Source: an uncultured Oscillospiraceae bacterium (GTDB lineage Bacteria; Bacillota; Clostridia; Oscillospirales; Acutalibacteraceae). Taken from it: DNA of 64,000 nucleotides. How positions within the stretch are numbered: position 1 is the stretch's first letter; every line of letters begins with the position of its first letter. Shown here piece after piece: positions 8,365 to 17,189 of the stretch. The position numbers were made by a program, and so were the translations under genes. The DNA is taken from assembly GCA_902465155.1 (NCBI GenBank), contig CABQLY010000001.1, forward strand, positions 186,001-250,000, read 5' to 3'. Below the pieces are notes generated by a model, which saw nothing but the letters and a program-made list of their open reading frames with translations, made no database searches and was not told where the DNA came from.

Positions 8365-8367
8365 CAA
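8350..8367. promoter_or_regulatory. possible Rex operator
   Basis: TTGTTAAAAAATCAACAA differs by one base from the TTGTTAA-N4-TTAACAA consensus described for clostridial Rex. It covers the -35 element of the adjacent promoter, and a rex gene is present in the window. AT-rich sequence makes chance matches possible. Confidence 0.35.
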
Positions 8368-8392
8368 GACAAAGGCATTGTTTAAAAAGTTT

Positions 8393-9193
8393 TTACAAAG
8401 CCGGGGTACTGCTGGTAAGGGCGGTTTTAACCCGGTATTCTCGTGGGGTTTGGCCAATTACGCTTTTAAAAACAGCCGAAAAATAGGCCTGCGATGAAAA
8501 CCCCAACTGTACGCTGGCTTGGTAGGCGCTAACTCCCTGCTGCAACAGCCGACAGGCTTCGTCAATTTTAAGCTCGTTAAAAAAACGATTTACCCCCATG
8601 CCGGCGCAGCGGCGAAAGGCGTTTTTTAAGGTGGTGGTGCAAACGCCGCACAGCTTGGCAAAATCTTGAATAGAATAATTATTCGCTAAATGCTGCTTCA
8701 TAAAAACAACGGTGTTGTTGTACAAAGCTGCCTCCCGGCTTTGAGAAAAGCGGGGTTTGGCCTCCTCTCGCAGCAGGCGAAACAACATTAGGCGAAACAG
8801 TTCCTCCGCAATGGGGGGAATATTTTGGCTGTACATATTAAAATTTGCGCTTTGAAGCTCGCTTAAAATAATTTGCAGCAGCTGGTAATTTTCTTTAGAA
8901 AGGCGAAAGGCCGAAGGCCCGCCGGTAAGGGGAATGTCGGTAGAATCGAACTGAAAAACAATAAGGTGAGTTGGGGCTTTTAGGCACTTGTTGCGATGAA
9001 AAACAAACGGTTCGCCTAAAAAAATGTCATTCTCGTTTAAAAGCAAAACATAATTGTCGTAGGCAATTTCTAAGGTGCCGGAAAGCACAATATTCATCTC
9101 AAACCCGTGATGCCGGTGCCCCTCGAAGGAGTGGCCCTCATCAAAAGTAAAGTTAAAACAGGAGTATAAATTAATGTTAAAATTAGAAATCAT
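8393..9193 (-). CDS. AraC family transcriptional regulator
   Basis: A 266-residue regulator. Residues 1-110 form a cupin-like sensor (HRHHGFEMNIVLSGTLEI, then NENDIFLGEP), as in sugar-responsive AraC proteins. The C-terminal 100 residues carry the double helix-turn-helix (YSIQDFAKLCGVCTTTLKNAFRR; VSAYQASVQLGFSSQAYFSAVFKS) ending in GQTPREYR. It stands alone: the upstream FAD enzyme gene has its own terminator, and no sugar gene is adjacent on this strand. Its promoter carries two perfect inverted repeats, suggesting autoregulation. Effector unknown. Confidence 0.9.
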   Translation of the reverse strand: MISNFNINLYSCFNFTFDEGHSFEGHRHHGFEMNIVLSGTLEIAYDNYVLLLNENDIFLGEPFVFHRNKCLKAPTHLIVFQFDSTDIPLTGGPSAFRLSKENYQLLQIILSELQSANFNMYSQNIPPIAEELFRLMLFRLLREEAKPRFSQSREAALYNNTVVFMKQHLANNYSIQDFAKLCGVCTTTLKNAFRRCAGMGVNRFFNELKIDEACRLLQQGVSAYQASVQLGFSSQAYFSAVFKSVIGQTPREYRVKTALTSSTPAL

Positions 9194-9230
9194 GTAAAAT
9201 CACCCTGCCCAAAACTGTAAATACAGGCTA

Positions 9231-9255
9231 AAATAAAGCCGAATTGGCTTTATTT
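9231..9255. promoter_or_regulatory. perfect 10-bp inverted repeat at the araC-type gene start
   Basis: AAATAAAGCC, 5 bases, GGCTTTATTT. It covers the predicted transcription start of the minus-strand AraC gene, just downstream of its -10 box, so it could act as an operator or an early mRNA hairpin. Confidence 0.5.
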
Positions 9256-9284
9256 ATTATAATACGGGCGTTGCCGTATTGCAA
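9256..9284 (-). promoter_or_regulatory. promoter of the AraC-type gene with an operator-like dyad inside
   Basis: Minus strand TTGCAA, 17 bases, TATAAT. The spacer holds a perfect dyad, AATACGG-N6-CCGTATT (9261-9280), lying exactly between the two hexamers where a repressor would block polymerase. Confidence 0.65.
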
Positions 9285-9315
9285 GGCTTACCGAAGTATT
9301 TTATTTTTTGGGGGG

Positions 9316-9346
9316 CAAAATAAAAGCCCCCGCCGGCGGCAGGGGC
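9316..9346 (-). terminator. intrinsic terminator of the FAD enzyme gene
   Basis: On the minus strand GCCCCTGCC, 3-base loop, GGCGGGGGC, then TTTTATTTT. Lies about 130 bases past the gene end and before the AraC promoter. Confidence 0.8.
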
Positions 9347-9478
9347 AAATTTAAGGCATTTTAAGGTGTTTTAAGGTGCTTTTACCGGCGCTTTGGCGCA
9401 AAATGGGGGGCAGCTTGGTGTTGCTGCCAGCCAATTGCCAAGGGCTGTTTGTTCGGCAATCCGTAAGGCGGCTGCGCC

Positions 9479-10882
9479 TTACTGCTGCTCGGCCTTTAGC
9501 AGCTTTTGGCCCATTAACACGCCCATGGCCGAGGCCATCATTAAGCCGCGGGTCCAACCGCTGGAATCACCCAAACAGTGCAGCCCGCGAATGTTGGTGT
9601 TAAAGTCGGCGTCCATTTTAACGCGGTTGCTGTAAAATTTAAGCTCCGGCGCGTAAAGCAGCGTTTCTACCGAGGCAAAACCGGGCACAACATGGTCCAT
9701 GGCCTGAATAAAATTAATAATATTCATCATAGAGCGGTAGGGCATGGCGGCGGTAATGTCGCCCGCAACGGCATCTGGCAGGGTGGGCTTCAGGTTCGAC
9801 TGCGCCAGCTCCTTTTGCCAGGTGCGTTTGCCGTCTAAAATATCGCCGTAGCGCTGCACTAAAATGTGCCCGGCGCCCAGCATATTGGTTAGCTCGCCAA
9901 CCTTTTGGGCGTATTCAATGGGCTGGTTAAACGGCTCGTTAAAATTGTGCGAGCACAAAATGGCCAAATTGGTATTGTTCGATTTTAGCTCCTTGTAGGA
10001 GTGCCCGTTTACAACGGCTAAGTCGTTGTCGTAATTCTCTTGGCTAACAAAGCCGCCGGGGTTTTGGCAAAAGGTGCGAACCTTGTTTTTAAAGGGCTTG
10101 GGGTAGCCAATTAGCTTAGATTCGTACAACACCTTGTTAACCTTTTCCATAATTTCGTTGCGAACCTCTACCCGCACGCCAATATCTACCGTGCCGGGCT
10201 GGTGGGCAATGCCGTGCTCGGCGCAAAGCTTTTCCAGCCAGTCGGCGCCGCGGCGGCCGGTTGCAACTACAACATTTTTGCCTAAAATTTCAAAGCTCTG
10301 CTTGCCGTTTTCTACCACAACGCCCTTGCAGGTTTCGTTTTCAAGCAGCAGCTCGGTACATTCGTGCCCAAATAGCATCTCTACCCCGTGCTGCTGCAGG
10401 TACTGCTCAATTCTAAGGTACAAATCCTGCGCCTTTTCGGTGCCTAAGTGGCGAATGGGGCAATCTACCAACCGCAGGCCGGCCTGAATGGCGCGTTTGC
10501 GAATTTCTTTAACCGCGTCATCGTTGCCAATGCCTTCAATGTGGGTGTCGGCCCCAAATTCCAAGTAGATTTTGTCGGTGTAATCAATGGTGTCCTGTGC
10601 GGTGTCCTCCCCAATCAGGTTGGGTAGATCGCCCCCAACCTGGCAGCTAAGGGAAAGCTTGCCGTCGGAAAAAGCGCCGGCACCCGAAAAGCCGGTTGTA
10701 ATGTGGCAAAACGGCTTGCAGTTTACACATTTTTTGGTTTTGGCTTTTGGGCAATGCCGGTTTTCAATCGATTGCCCTTTTTCTACAATTACAATAGATT
10801 TTTGGCTGCCCCGGCGAATCAGTTCTAAGGCAGTAAAAATGCCGGCAGGGCCGGCGCCAACAATAATAAGATCCTTTTGCAT
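9479..10882 (-). CDS. FAD-dependent dehydrogenase (COG2509-like)
   Basis: A 467-residue flavoprotein. N-terminal Rossmann motif DLIIVGAGPAGIFTALELIRRG binds FAD, a CPKAKTKKCVNCKPFCH cysteine cluster follows, and GFSGAGAFSDGKLSL and GLHCLGDSSGWTRGLMMASAMG near the C-terminus are typical of the uncharacterised FAD-dependent protein family. I start at the ATG giving MQKDLIIVGAG, with AAAGGGG upstream; the longer frame upstream lacks a ribosome binding site. Single-gene unit with its own promoter and terminator. Likely a cytoplasmic oxidoreductase; substrate unknown. Confidence 0.85.
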   Translation of the reverse strand: MQKDLIIVGAGPAGIFTALELIRRGSQKSIVIVEKGQSIENRHCPKAKTKKCVNCKPFCHITTGFSGAGAFSDGKLSLSCQVGGDLPNLIGEDTAQDTIDYTDKIYLEFGADTHIEGIGNDDAVKEIRKRAIQAGLRLVDCPIRHLGTEKAQDLYLRIEQYLQQHGVEMLFGHECTELLLENETCKGVVVENGKQSFEILGKNVVVATGRRGADWLEKLCAEHGIAHQPGTVDIGVRVEVRNEIMEKVNKVLYESKLIGYPKPFKNKVRTFCQNPGGFVSQENYDNDLAVVNGHSYKELKSNNTNLAILCSHNFNEPFNQPIEYAQKVGELTNMLGAGHILVQRYGDILDGKRTWQKELAQSNLKPTLPDAVAGDITAAMPYRSMMNIINFIQAMDHVVPGFASVETLLYAPELKFYSNRVKMDADFNTNIRGLHCLGDSSGWTRGLMMASAMGVLMGQKLLKAEQQ

Positions 10883-11350
10883 TGTAATAAACCCCTTTAA
10901 TTTCGCACACTGCAGCCCGCCCGGGCGCCCGCGCACGCAATAGCGTATGCGTTACCAAAACGCACACAACAACAAAACAATTGTACCACAACCGTTTTTA
11001 TTTTGCAATGCCCGCCGGCAAAACTTCATAAATGGTTTACAAACACCCGGTTTAAACGGCAAATCTTTAAGCTTTGCCCGGGGTTTGCTAAGGCTTTATT
11101 CCTACTGATTTTAATTGGCGCGCCCCGGCGCCGTTTGTGGGGAACGGTTAGTTTTGCACGGGGCGTTGGACCATTGGCCACAATAGGCCTTTAAGGGTGC
11201 GGCGCTGCACCGGCTGCGGGCCGCGTTGTGGTTTTGCGGGGCGTTGGTTTTGCAAATTTTGCAGTGCCTTAACCCCCCTTAAAAGCGGCGAAAAGCATCG
11301 CCATCCCCAAAATTAGCCTTGCCCAAAAACAAAAAAACTAAAATTAGGGG
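10883..11350. other. gene-free divergent region
   Basis: Between the FAD enzyme (minus) and the GntR operon (plus). Apart from the two promoters listed separately I find only GC-rich sequence without credible ORFs or RNA genes. Short ORFs here lack ribosome binding sites. Confidence 0.6.
10980..11008 (-). promoter_or_regulatory. promoter of the FAD enzyme gene
   Basis: Minus strand TTGCAA, 17 bases, TACAAT, about 100 bases before the ATG. Confidence 0.6.
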
Positions 11351-11395
11351 TTGACAGGGGCCGCACGGCGTGCTATAATGCAGGTGTTGCAACAC
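11351..11395 (+). promoter_or_regulatory. GntR-ABC operon promoter with operator
   Basis: Perfect consensus promoter TTGACA, 17 bases, TATAAT, followed by the 12-base palindrome GTGTTGCAACAC (11384-11395) covering the predicted start site. Placement fits autorepression by the YtrA-type regulator encoded just downstream. Confidence 0.85.
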
Positions 11396-11425
11396 AGATA
11401 CAACAGTTGAAACGGAGTGACACGG

Positions 11426-11824
11426 ATGTATCAAATCGATTCCCTCTCCCGTATACCGGTATACGAGCAGATTGTAGAGCAAACCAAGCGGTTTATTTTA
11501 ACCGGCGTGCTAAGCCCGGGGGCGCAAATGGCCTCGGTACGCGGCATAGCGTTTGAGCACACCATTAATCCGCGCACCGTGCTGCGGGCGTATAACGAGC
11601 TGGACTCGGCCGGGCTGATTAAAGCGGTGCCCGGTAAGGGCTACTTTGTTTGCGAGAATGCCCGCGCCCTGCTGCAGCAGGAAAATCACGAAAAAATGCA
11701 AGAGCTGTTTGGGCTGTTTGGCCAAATGCGGCTGGCCGGCGTAGCCGAGCAGGAGCTGATTGACTGCGTAAAGGCCGCCTACGGGAAACCGAGCAATTTC
11801 ACCTTGAAAAAGGAGGAGCAGTAA
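11426..11824 (+). CDS. GntR family transcriptional regulator, YtrA type
   Basis: A 132-residue one-domain GntR protein. The winged helix (IPVYEQIVEQTKRFILTGVLSPGAQMASVRGIA ... NPRTVLRAYNELDSAGL) fills the first 70 residues and a short helical tail replaces the usual effector domain, which is the YtrA subfamily. I start at the ATG with GGAG 8 bases upstream rather than the earlier GTG. YtrA regulators control adjacent ABC transporters in Firmicutes, often in response to cell-envelope antibiotics. The next two genes are that transporter. Confidence 0.92.
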   Translation: MYQIDSLSRIPVYEQIVEQTKRFILTGVLSPGAQMASVRGIAFEHTINPRTVLRAYNELDSAGLIKAVPGKGYFVCENARALLQQENHEKMQELFGLFGQMRLAGVAEQELIDCVKAAYGKPSNFTLKKEEQ

Positions 11825-11825
11825 A

Positions 11826-12725
11826 ATGATCACTGCAACAAATGTTAGCAAGCGTTTTGGAAATTTTACGGCGTTAGACCAAATTACCTGCAGTATTCAA
11901 AGCGGTTGCGTTTACGGCATGGTAGGCTCTAACGGCGCCGGTAAATCTACCTTTTTGCGCTGTGTAGCCGGGGTTTACAAACCCGACGCCGGCACCATTA
12001 CGGTAGAGGGGCAGCCGGTTTGGGAAAACCCGGCCGTGAAGGCTAAAATTGCCTACGTGCCGGATGAGCTGTTTTTCTTGGGCAGCTGCACCTTAAACCG
12101 TATGCGCGATTTATACCGCCGCTTGTTTCCAAAATTTGAGGTAGCGCGGTATAATAGCCTAATAAAAGATTTTGGGCTGGACCCCAAAAAGCCGGTAACC
12201 GGTTTTTCTAAGGGTATGCGCCGCCAGGCCGCCATTATTTTGGCCCTTGCCAGCCGGCCGGATTATTTATTTTTTGACGAGACCTTTGACGGGCTGGATC
12301 CGGTAATGCGCAGCTATGTTAAAAATTTAATAGGGGAGGATACCTTGCAGGGCGCCACCGCCATTGTAACCTCACATTCCCTGCGGGAATTAGAGGACCT
12401 TTGCGATTCGCTGGCGCTGCTGCACAAGGGCGGCTTAGTGCTGCAAAATGAAGTGGACCATTTAAAAACCACGCGGTACAAAATTCAAGTGGCGTTTAAT
12501 CACACCTTTGACCGCTCGGATTTTAACAATATTGAAATCATACGCTTTCAAAAGCAGGGCTCGGTTGCCAACCTAATTGTTAAGGGTAATCGGGAGGAAA
12601 CGGTAGCCAAGATCCGCCGAATGCAGCCTATAATTTTAGATGTGCTGCCCCTAACGCTGGAGGAAGTTTTTACCTACGAAATGGAAGCCTTGGGCTATGT
12701 TTTTGGGCAGGAGGTGCAGGCATGA
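11826..12725 (+). CDS. ABC transporter ATP-binding protein (YtrB-like)
   Basis: A 299-residue ATPase. Walker A GSNGAGKST, a signature loop FSKGMRRQ (a variant of LSGGQ), Walker B YLFFDETFDGLD and the switch His in TSHSLRELEDL are all present. The C-terminal 80 residues beyond the core are typical of YtrB/EcsA-like exporters. Begins one base after the GntR stop with GAGGAG upstream and overlaps the permease start by ATGA. Probably powers export or antibiotic sensing with the following permease. Confidence 0.92.
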   Translation: MITATNVSKRFGNFTALDQITCSIQSGCVYGMVGSNGAGKSTFLRCVAGVYKPDAGTITVEGQPVWENPAVKAKIAYVPDELFFLGSCTLNRMRDLYRRLFPKFEVARYNSLIKDFGLDPKKPVTGFSKGMRRQAAIILALASRPDYLFFDETFDGLDPVMRSYVKNLIGEDTLQGATAIVTSHSLRELEDLCDSLALLHKGGLVLQNEVDHLKTTRYKIQVAFNHTFDRSDFNNIEIIRFQKQGSVANLIVKGNREETVAKIRRMQPIILDVLPLTLEEVFTYEMEALGYVFGQEVQA

Positions 12726-14884
12726 AAAAGCAAATTTTTAACAAAAAATTGTTTTTAGAGGGATTTTTTCAGCTAACGGTTTTGGGCCTTGTTTTTGCGG
12801 CGCTTTACGCGGTTTCGGCCGTTGCAATGCCGGTTATACAGGCAGTTGGCACGGCCGAAAGCTGGCAGCGCACCGCGTTAGAAGGCGCCGAGACCGCTAA
12901 ATGCACCGTAGGGGTGCTGCAGCTGCAATGGCCTATGCTGTTTTTGCCCAGTGCGGTAACGCCGCTGCTTTCGCTTTATTTGTTTCGGTTTTTAAACAAC
13001 CGCAGCAGCTCCGATTTTTACCACGCCCTGCCGCATACCCGCACTGCCCTTTATTTTAGCTTTATGGCGGCGGTGGCCGCTTGGGTGGTGCTTTGCGCCG
13101 TGGTAAGCGTTGGGCTTTCGCAGCTGGCCTGCCTGCTTTGCCAAAAATATATTATTGTTGACGCGGTTGGCATTTTAAATAACGGGGTTAATATGCTGCT
13201 GGCCTCTGCCTTGGTTTTGGCGGCCGTTGGCGCGGCGGTAAGCCTTACCGGCAACACCTTTTCTAACATTACGGTTGCGCTTATTATTTTGTTTTTACCG
13301 CGCCTTTGCCTTTATGTTGTTAGCAGTACGCCGGCCGCTTTGCTGCCCTTTGTGTACCAAAACAATACCGGCCTTTTTGCGCCCGATATTAACCTGGCGT
13401 TTTCAATAGCCGCAAGCATTTTGCGGGTGTTTAACGGCAACGGCCTTTCGGCCTTAAACTTTAACACCCTGCAAACGGCGCAGGTGCTTTACACCGCTTT
13501 GTTAACCGCCCTTTATGTTGCCCTGGGCTGCGTGCTGTTTAACCGCCGCAAAAGCGAAAGCGCCGGCACCCCCGCCGTAAGCCGGCACCTGCAGGCCGTG
13601 TTTAGAATTGTGGTTACCATGCTGCCGTGTATGCTGGTTTGCCGCAGCATAACCGCGGCGCTGGTAGGCAGCGAAAAAAGCGCCACGCAGTGGTATGTTT
13701 TAGGCTATTTGGCAGCGCTGCTGGTTTACTTTGGCTACGAGCTAATTGCCACCAAAAAGTTTCGGGGGCTGTTAAAATCGGCCCCCGGGCTAATAGTGGT
13801 AGCGGTTTTAAATGTAGCTTTAATTTTTACCATGAAAACCGCCTACCAGCGGGCCTTAAACTTTGCGCCAACCGCACAGCAAATGAAAAGCGTTTCGTTT
13901 ATTTGCAATTTTAACGAAACAACGCGCGCAATGCTTTACGCCGACGACAGCGTGACCCTGCGCGCACAGGCGCTGGAGTTTACCGACCCCGAAATTTTAA
14001 AGCTGGTAAGCGAAAATTTAAGCAAAACGGTGGAGGAAACAAAGAAAAGCCCGCTGTTAGAAACCATTTACCAAAAAAATTACAACGAAAAAACCAGCAC
14101 CTTTACCTTTAAAATTAAAGCCAACGGCCAAACGGCCTACCGCTATTTAACCCTAACGGCCGAGCAAACCAAGCAGTTTAACGCGCTTACCCTAAAAAAC
14201 AGCAGCTACCAAAAGCTGTGGCAGCAGCCATTGCCCGAAATTCAAAATACCATTCGGATCTACAGCTCTGTGGGGCGCTATTCTACCGCCGTGCTGCCCG
14301 AGCAAAGCAAAGCCGAGCTGTTTGAGGTTTACAAAAAAGAGCTGCAAACAGTAAACCTTACCGCCTACATTCAGCAGGTGCAGCAGAAGGAGGAATCGGA
14401 GCTGGAAATTAGCTGTAACGCCGTTATTAACGGCCGGGTTTACACAGTTAATTACCCGGTGTTTGAGGAGCTTTTTCCAAACACCTGCCAAAGCTTTTAC
14501 AACCTTGCTTACAAAGCGCAGGAAAAAGACCGGGCCGACCTTTTAAAACTGGCTAACAGCGAGTTTGCCGGCCAAACCGGAAACATTACCATTGCCGCGT
14601 ATATGGCCGCTAACCAAGGCGAGCAAAGCGGCCAAACGGCCTACTACGGGCAGGAGCTTACCGCCGCCACGCGCACGAGCGCGGCCGAAATGTTAAAATA
14701 CTGCCTGAGCAGCGCAGCCAACCGTGCGCCAAGGCTTAATGAAAGCTACTATTTTGTGCAGGTTATGCTCAATACCCCCGCAAGGGAAAATGCAGAATTT
14801 AAGGCCGATTACAGCTTGATATTGCCGGTGGAAGAGTTGAATTTAAACGCTCTGCCAAAGCAGTTTTTGCAAAACAAGGAATAA
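12722..14884 (+). CDS. ABC-2-type permease with large extracytoplasmic C-terminal domain
   Basis: A 720-residue membrane protein, partner of the preceding ATPase (4-base ATGA overlap). The N-terminal about 390 residues hold around ten hydrophobic segments (for example LTVLGLVFAALYAVSAVAMP, AAVAAWVVLCAVVSVGLSQL) and the FYHALPHTRTALYFS motif common in YtrC/YtrD-like permeases of Clostridia. Residues about 400-720 are soluble and rich in N, T, Q and Y, probably outside the membrane. Substrate unknown; envelope stress or peptide-antibiotic response is the likely role by analogy to ytr operons. Confidence 0.82.
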   Translation: MKKQIFNKKLFLEGFFQLTVLGLVFAALYAVSAVAMPVIQAVGTAESWQRTALEGAETAKCTVGVLQLQWPMLFLPSAVTPLLSLYLFRFLNNRSSSDFYHALPHTRTALYFSFMAAVAAWVVLCAVVSVGLSQLACLLCQKYIIVDAVGILNNGVNMLLASALVLAAVGAAVSLTGNTFSNITVALIILFLPRLCLYVVSSTPAALLPFVYQNNTGLFAPDINLAFSIAASILRVFNGNGLSALNFNTLQTAQVLYTALLTALYVALGCVLFNRRKSESAGTPAVSRHLQAVFRIVVTMLPCMLVCRSITAALVGSEKSATQWYVLGYLAALLVYFGYELIATKKFRGLLKSAPGLIVVAVLNVALIFTMKTAYQRALNFAPTAQQMKSVSFICNFNETTRAMLYADDSVTLRAQALEFTDPEILKLVSENLSKTVEETKKSPLLETIYQKNYNEKTSTFTFKIKANGQTAYRYLTLTAEQTKQFNALTLKNSSYQKLWQQPLPEIQNTIRIYSSVGRYSTAVLPEQSKAELFEVYKKELQTVNLTAYIQQVQQKEESELEISCNAVINGRVYTVNYPVFEELFPNTCQSFYNLAYKAQEKDRADLLKLANSEFAGQTGNITIAAYMAANQGEQSGQTAYYGQELTAATRTSAAEMLKYCLSSAANRAPRLNESYYFVQVMLNTPARENAEFKADYSLILPVEELNLNALPKQFLQNKE

Positions 14885-14997
14885 CACCGGCACCCGTTTC
14901 AATAAAACGGGCCAAACCGTAGGACGCCGCCTTGCCGACTGAATGGTACAACGGCAGGCGTTTGCCGGCCTTGGTACGGCGGTCGACTTTATGGGTC

Positions 14998-15057
14998 AAC
15001 CTGCGCAGCGGTCGATCAAGCCGAACAGTGGTCGGCCAACCCGCACAGCGGCTAGCC
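14998..15057. repeat. 20-bp tandem array, three copies
   Basis: Three contiguous 20-base units: AACCTGCGCAGCGGTCGATC, AAGCCGAACAGTGGTCGGCC and AACCCGCACAGCGGCTAGCC. Located between convergent genes. Confidence 0.75.
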
Positions 15058-15084
15058 AAACCGGCATAGATACCCTAAAATCAA

Positions 15085-15119
15085 CCCCCGCCCCTGCGCC
15101 AAAAGCGCAGGGGCGGGGG
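15085..15119. terminator. 15-bp perfect hairpin between convergent genes
   Basis: CCCCCGCCCCTGCGC, loop of five bases, GCGCAGGGGCGGGGG. No long T-run on either side, but very stable and placed where both the permease and the esterase genes converge, so it likely works as a bidirectional terminator. Confidence 0.7.
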
Positions 15120-15173
15120 CTATTGAATTAGCAGTAAATAATTAGGGGCAATTTAAAACGCTTTGGCAGCCGG

Positions 15174-16580
15174 TTATTCTGCCGGCTCGGGCTCCTTACA
15201 AAAACGCTGGGTAACCCTGCCGCCGTTTAAAAATACCTCGTGAAACATGTACTGCGGCCGGCACCAAACCGGGCCGCTGTCGTCGGCCAGGCGGTAAAGC
15301 ATCTGCTCCTCTCCGGTCTCGCTGTTTAGGGCGGTGCCCAAAACCCTGTAAAGGCCGCCTTTAAAATGGCGGTAAAGGCCGGGCTCTACCTTGTTTTCGG
15401 GGTTTTGCGGCAGACTGCGAAAACGGTAGGTTTCAACCTCCGGCGGGCGGTAGCCGTGTGTCCCGCCTTGAATAAAATCTAACCCCTTGGCGGTGCGAAA
15501 GCTTTGGTACAATACCATAACGGTAGAGGGCGGGCAAACATAATCGCCCAAATAGGCCGTTATTTTAACCGGGCAGGGCACCCGTGTGGCGGCGGCAGCG
15601 GTGTCGTAATAACGCAGGCCCTCGGCAAATTCGGGGCGCCAGCCGTGCAAATAGCCCTTGCTTTCGGCGTTTAGGTTGCAAAACCAGGGAATGTAAAGGT
15701 TTAAAAAGGTAACCCCCTTTACATTGGCGGCCATGTGCGTTGCCTGAAACGCGCCTTGGCTGCCGCCCTCCATCACAAGGTCGGTTTGGTTCCACTCCGG
15801 CAGGGTTTTGGCGTATTGAACGGCAATTAAATCGCGCAGCATCATGCCGTACCAGTAGGCGGTTTTGGGGTCGGCGTTTTCGCTTTTTTCAAAGCCGTAG
15901 CGCCGCAGGTCGCTGTATTTTTCGTACAGCTCTGTGTTGTTCAGGCTGTTTTCAAATCCGTGGGCGTTTACGCAAAAATGAATCATATTTTGGCTGGCAA
16001 GCACGGTTGCTCTGCCGGGCCCGTACCCGCAAAAATTAACGGTAAGCGGAAAGCTTTTGCCCCCCTTTGGCAGGGTAAGAATACCCGAGGCCGGGCGGCC
16101 AAACGGCGTTTTTATTTGAATGTCAAACGCCTCAAACCCCTCGGGCACGGCCGCGGTAATGGGCTGGCGGCTTAAAACCTGCAGGGGAAAGTCCTCGGCC
16201 TTTTTTTGCAGCTGCTGCCAAAATTTGTCGTAATTTTGCGGTACAGTGTCGCAGTACTCCAGCCGCTCCGGTTCAACGCCAACGCCGCCGTCGTACGGGT
16301 CAAAGGCCGGGTCCGGGCCGTTATTCTCGTTGTAGGCAACGCAGTTAAGGTGCAAAAAGCCGGGGCGGGCGCAGCTGGTTTTTAAAACAAACGGCTCGCC
16401 CGGGCGGGTGTGCCCCAGGCCGGTGGTGCTTTGGCCGTCGTCGCCTCGCAGCGTAAAGCGAAAATAACGGCACGGTACCTCGTTACAGCAGTTGTAGGCC
16501 CGTACAAAAATGCAAATTTCCTCCCCAACCTTGTAGCTAAGTAACGGTTTGTTGGTTGTAATTTTAAAATAGCTTTGCAT
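15174..16580 (-). CDS. acetyl xylan esterase / cephalosporin-C deacetylase-like (AXE1) hydrolase
   Basis: A 468-residue protein. The N-terminal 130 residues look like an Ig/beta-sandwich domain and the rest is an AXE1-type alpha/beta hydrolase: EGGSQGAFQA (GxSxG nucleophile), GDYVCPPST (catalytic Asp region) and QGGTHGYRPPE (catalytic His). AXE1 enzymes deacetylate xylo-oligosaccharides and other acetylated sugars. No signal peptide is apparent, so it should act inside the cell. The start chosen is the ATG giving MQSYFKITTNK with GGGAG upstream. Its single-gene unit has its own promoter with a dyad. Confidence 0.82.
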   Translation of the reverse strand: MQSYFKITTNKPLLSYKVGEEICIFVRAYNCCNEVPCRYFRFTLRGDDGQSTTGLGHTRPGEPFVLKTSCARPGFLHLNCVAYNENNGPDPAFDPYDGGVGVEPERLEYCDTVPQNYDKFWQQLQKKAEDFPLQVLSRQPITAAVPEGFEAFDIQIKTPFGRPASGILTLPKGGKSFPLTVNFCGYGPGRATVLASQNMIHFCVNAHGFENSLNNTELYEKYSDLRRYGFEKSENADPKTAYWYGMMLRDLIAVQYAKTLPEWNQTDLVMEGGSQGAFQATHMAANVKGVTFLNLYIPWFCNLNAESKGYLHGWRPEFAEGLRYYDTAAAATRVPCPVKITAYLGDYVCPPSTVMVLYQSFRTAKGLDFIQGGTHGYRPPEVETYRFRSLPQNPENKVEPGLYRHFKGGLYRVLGTALNSETGEEQMLYRLADDSGPVWCRPQYMFHEVFLNGGRVTQRFCKEPEPAE

Positions 16581-16639
16581 AATAGTCTCTCCCAATTGGT
16601 TTAAAATGCGGGCGCGTTCTCCCGTTGCACCCAAGGGGT

Positions 16640-16668
16640 ATTATAGCATTTTAACCCCGTCGGGTCAA
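16640..16668 (-). promoter_or_regulatory. AXE1-like gene promoter with a dyad over the -35 box
   Basis: Minus strand TTGACC, 17 bases, TATAAT. TTGACCC-N4-GGGTTAA, an inverted repeat with one mismatch, starts at the -35 box, so a regulator could bind here. Confidence 0.65.
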
Positions 16669-16822
16669 TATAAAAAATGCTGTTTTGCAATTTACTTAAA
16701 CCGCAAGGTCGGGCGGCTAAAAGGGCCGTTTGTTTGGTTGGCTTAAACCGCTGCAAAAAGCAAAAAACAGCGTAACAAAAAAGCTGCGGCGTCGCCTTAA
16801 AGCTTTGCGCGCCGCGGTTAAA

Positions 16823-16864
16823 AGCAAGGCACTAATAGCAAGTCACTAAAAACGGGACACTAAA
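16823..16864. repeat. 14-bp tandem array, three copies
   Basis: Units AGCAAGGCACTAAT, AGCAAGTCACTAAA and AACGGGACACTAAA. It sits in a gene-free stretch (16669-17189) that otherwise contains only the terminator listed next and a loose repeat of CACAGGCTG plus a TTTAAGCTTT segment near 16926-17025. Confidence 0.6.
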
Positions 16865-16892
16865 ACCGGGTTTGGGCTTGTTTTCGCCCGTC

Positions 16893-16925
16893 TAAAAAAG
16901 CCGCCCCCAAACCTTTGGGGGCGGC
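16893..16925 (-). terminator. intrinsic terminator of the E2-like gene
   Basis: Minus strand GCCGCCCCCAAA paired with TTTGGGGGCGGC and followed by TTTTTT. It is about 260 bases beyond the stop codon of the E2-like gene, so the transcript has a long 3' end. Confidence 0.8.
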
Positions 16926-17189
16926 ACAGGCTGCTAAAAAGTTTAAGCTTTGCGAGGGCTCGGTAAATGCCGGGCTTTTTACCGGGCCCAGCACAGGCTG
17001 CCAAAAGCAAAAATTTAAGCTTTTACGGGGCGTGGCGTAATAAACGCCGCGGTTTTTGTAGGTGCGGCGCTGCGGCCTTTGCCGGCAAAGCCCTGCAAAG
17101 GGTTGTTTTTCGGCAGGTGCGCTGCGCTGCAAATTTGCCCAAAAACGGCTGCCAAGGCTTTAAAAGGCGGCGCGGGCAAAAAGAAAAGA

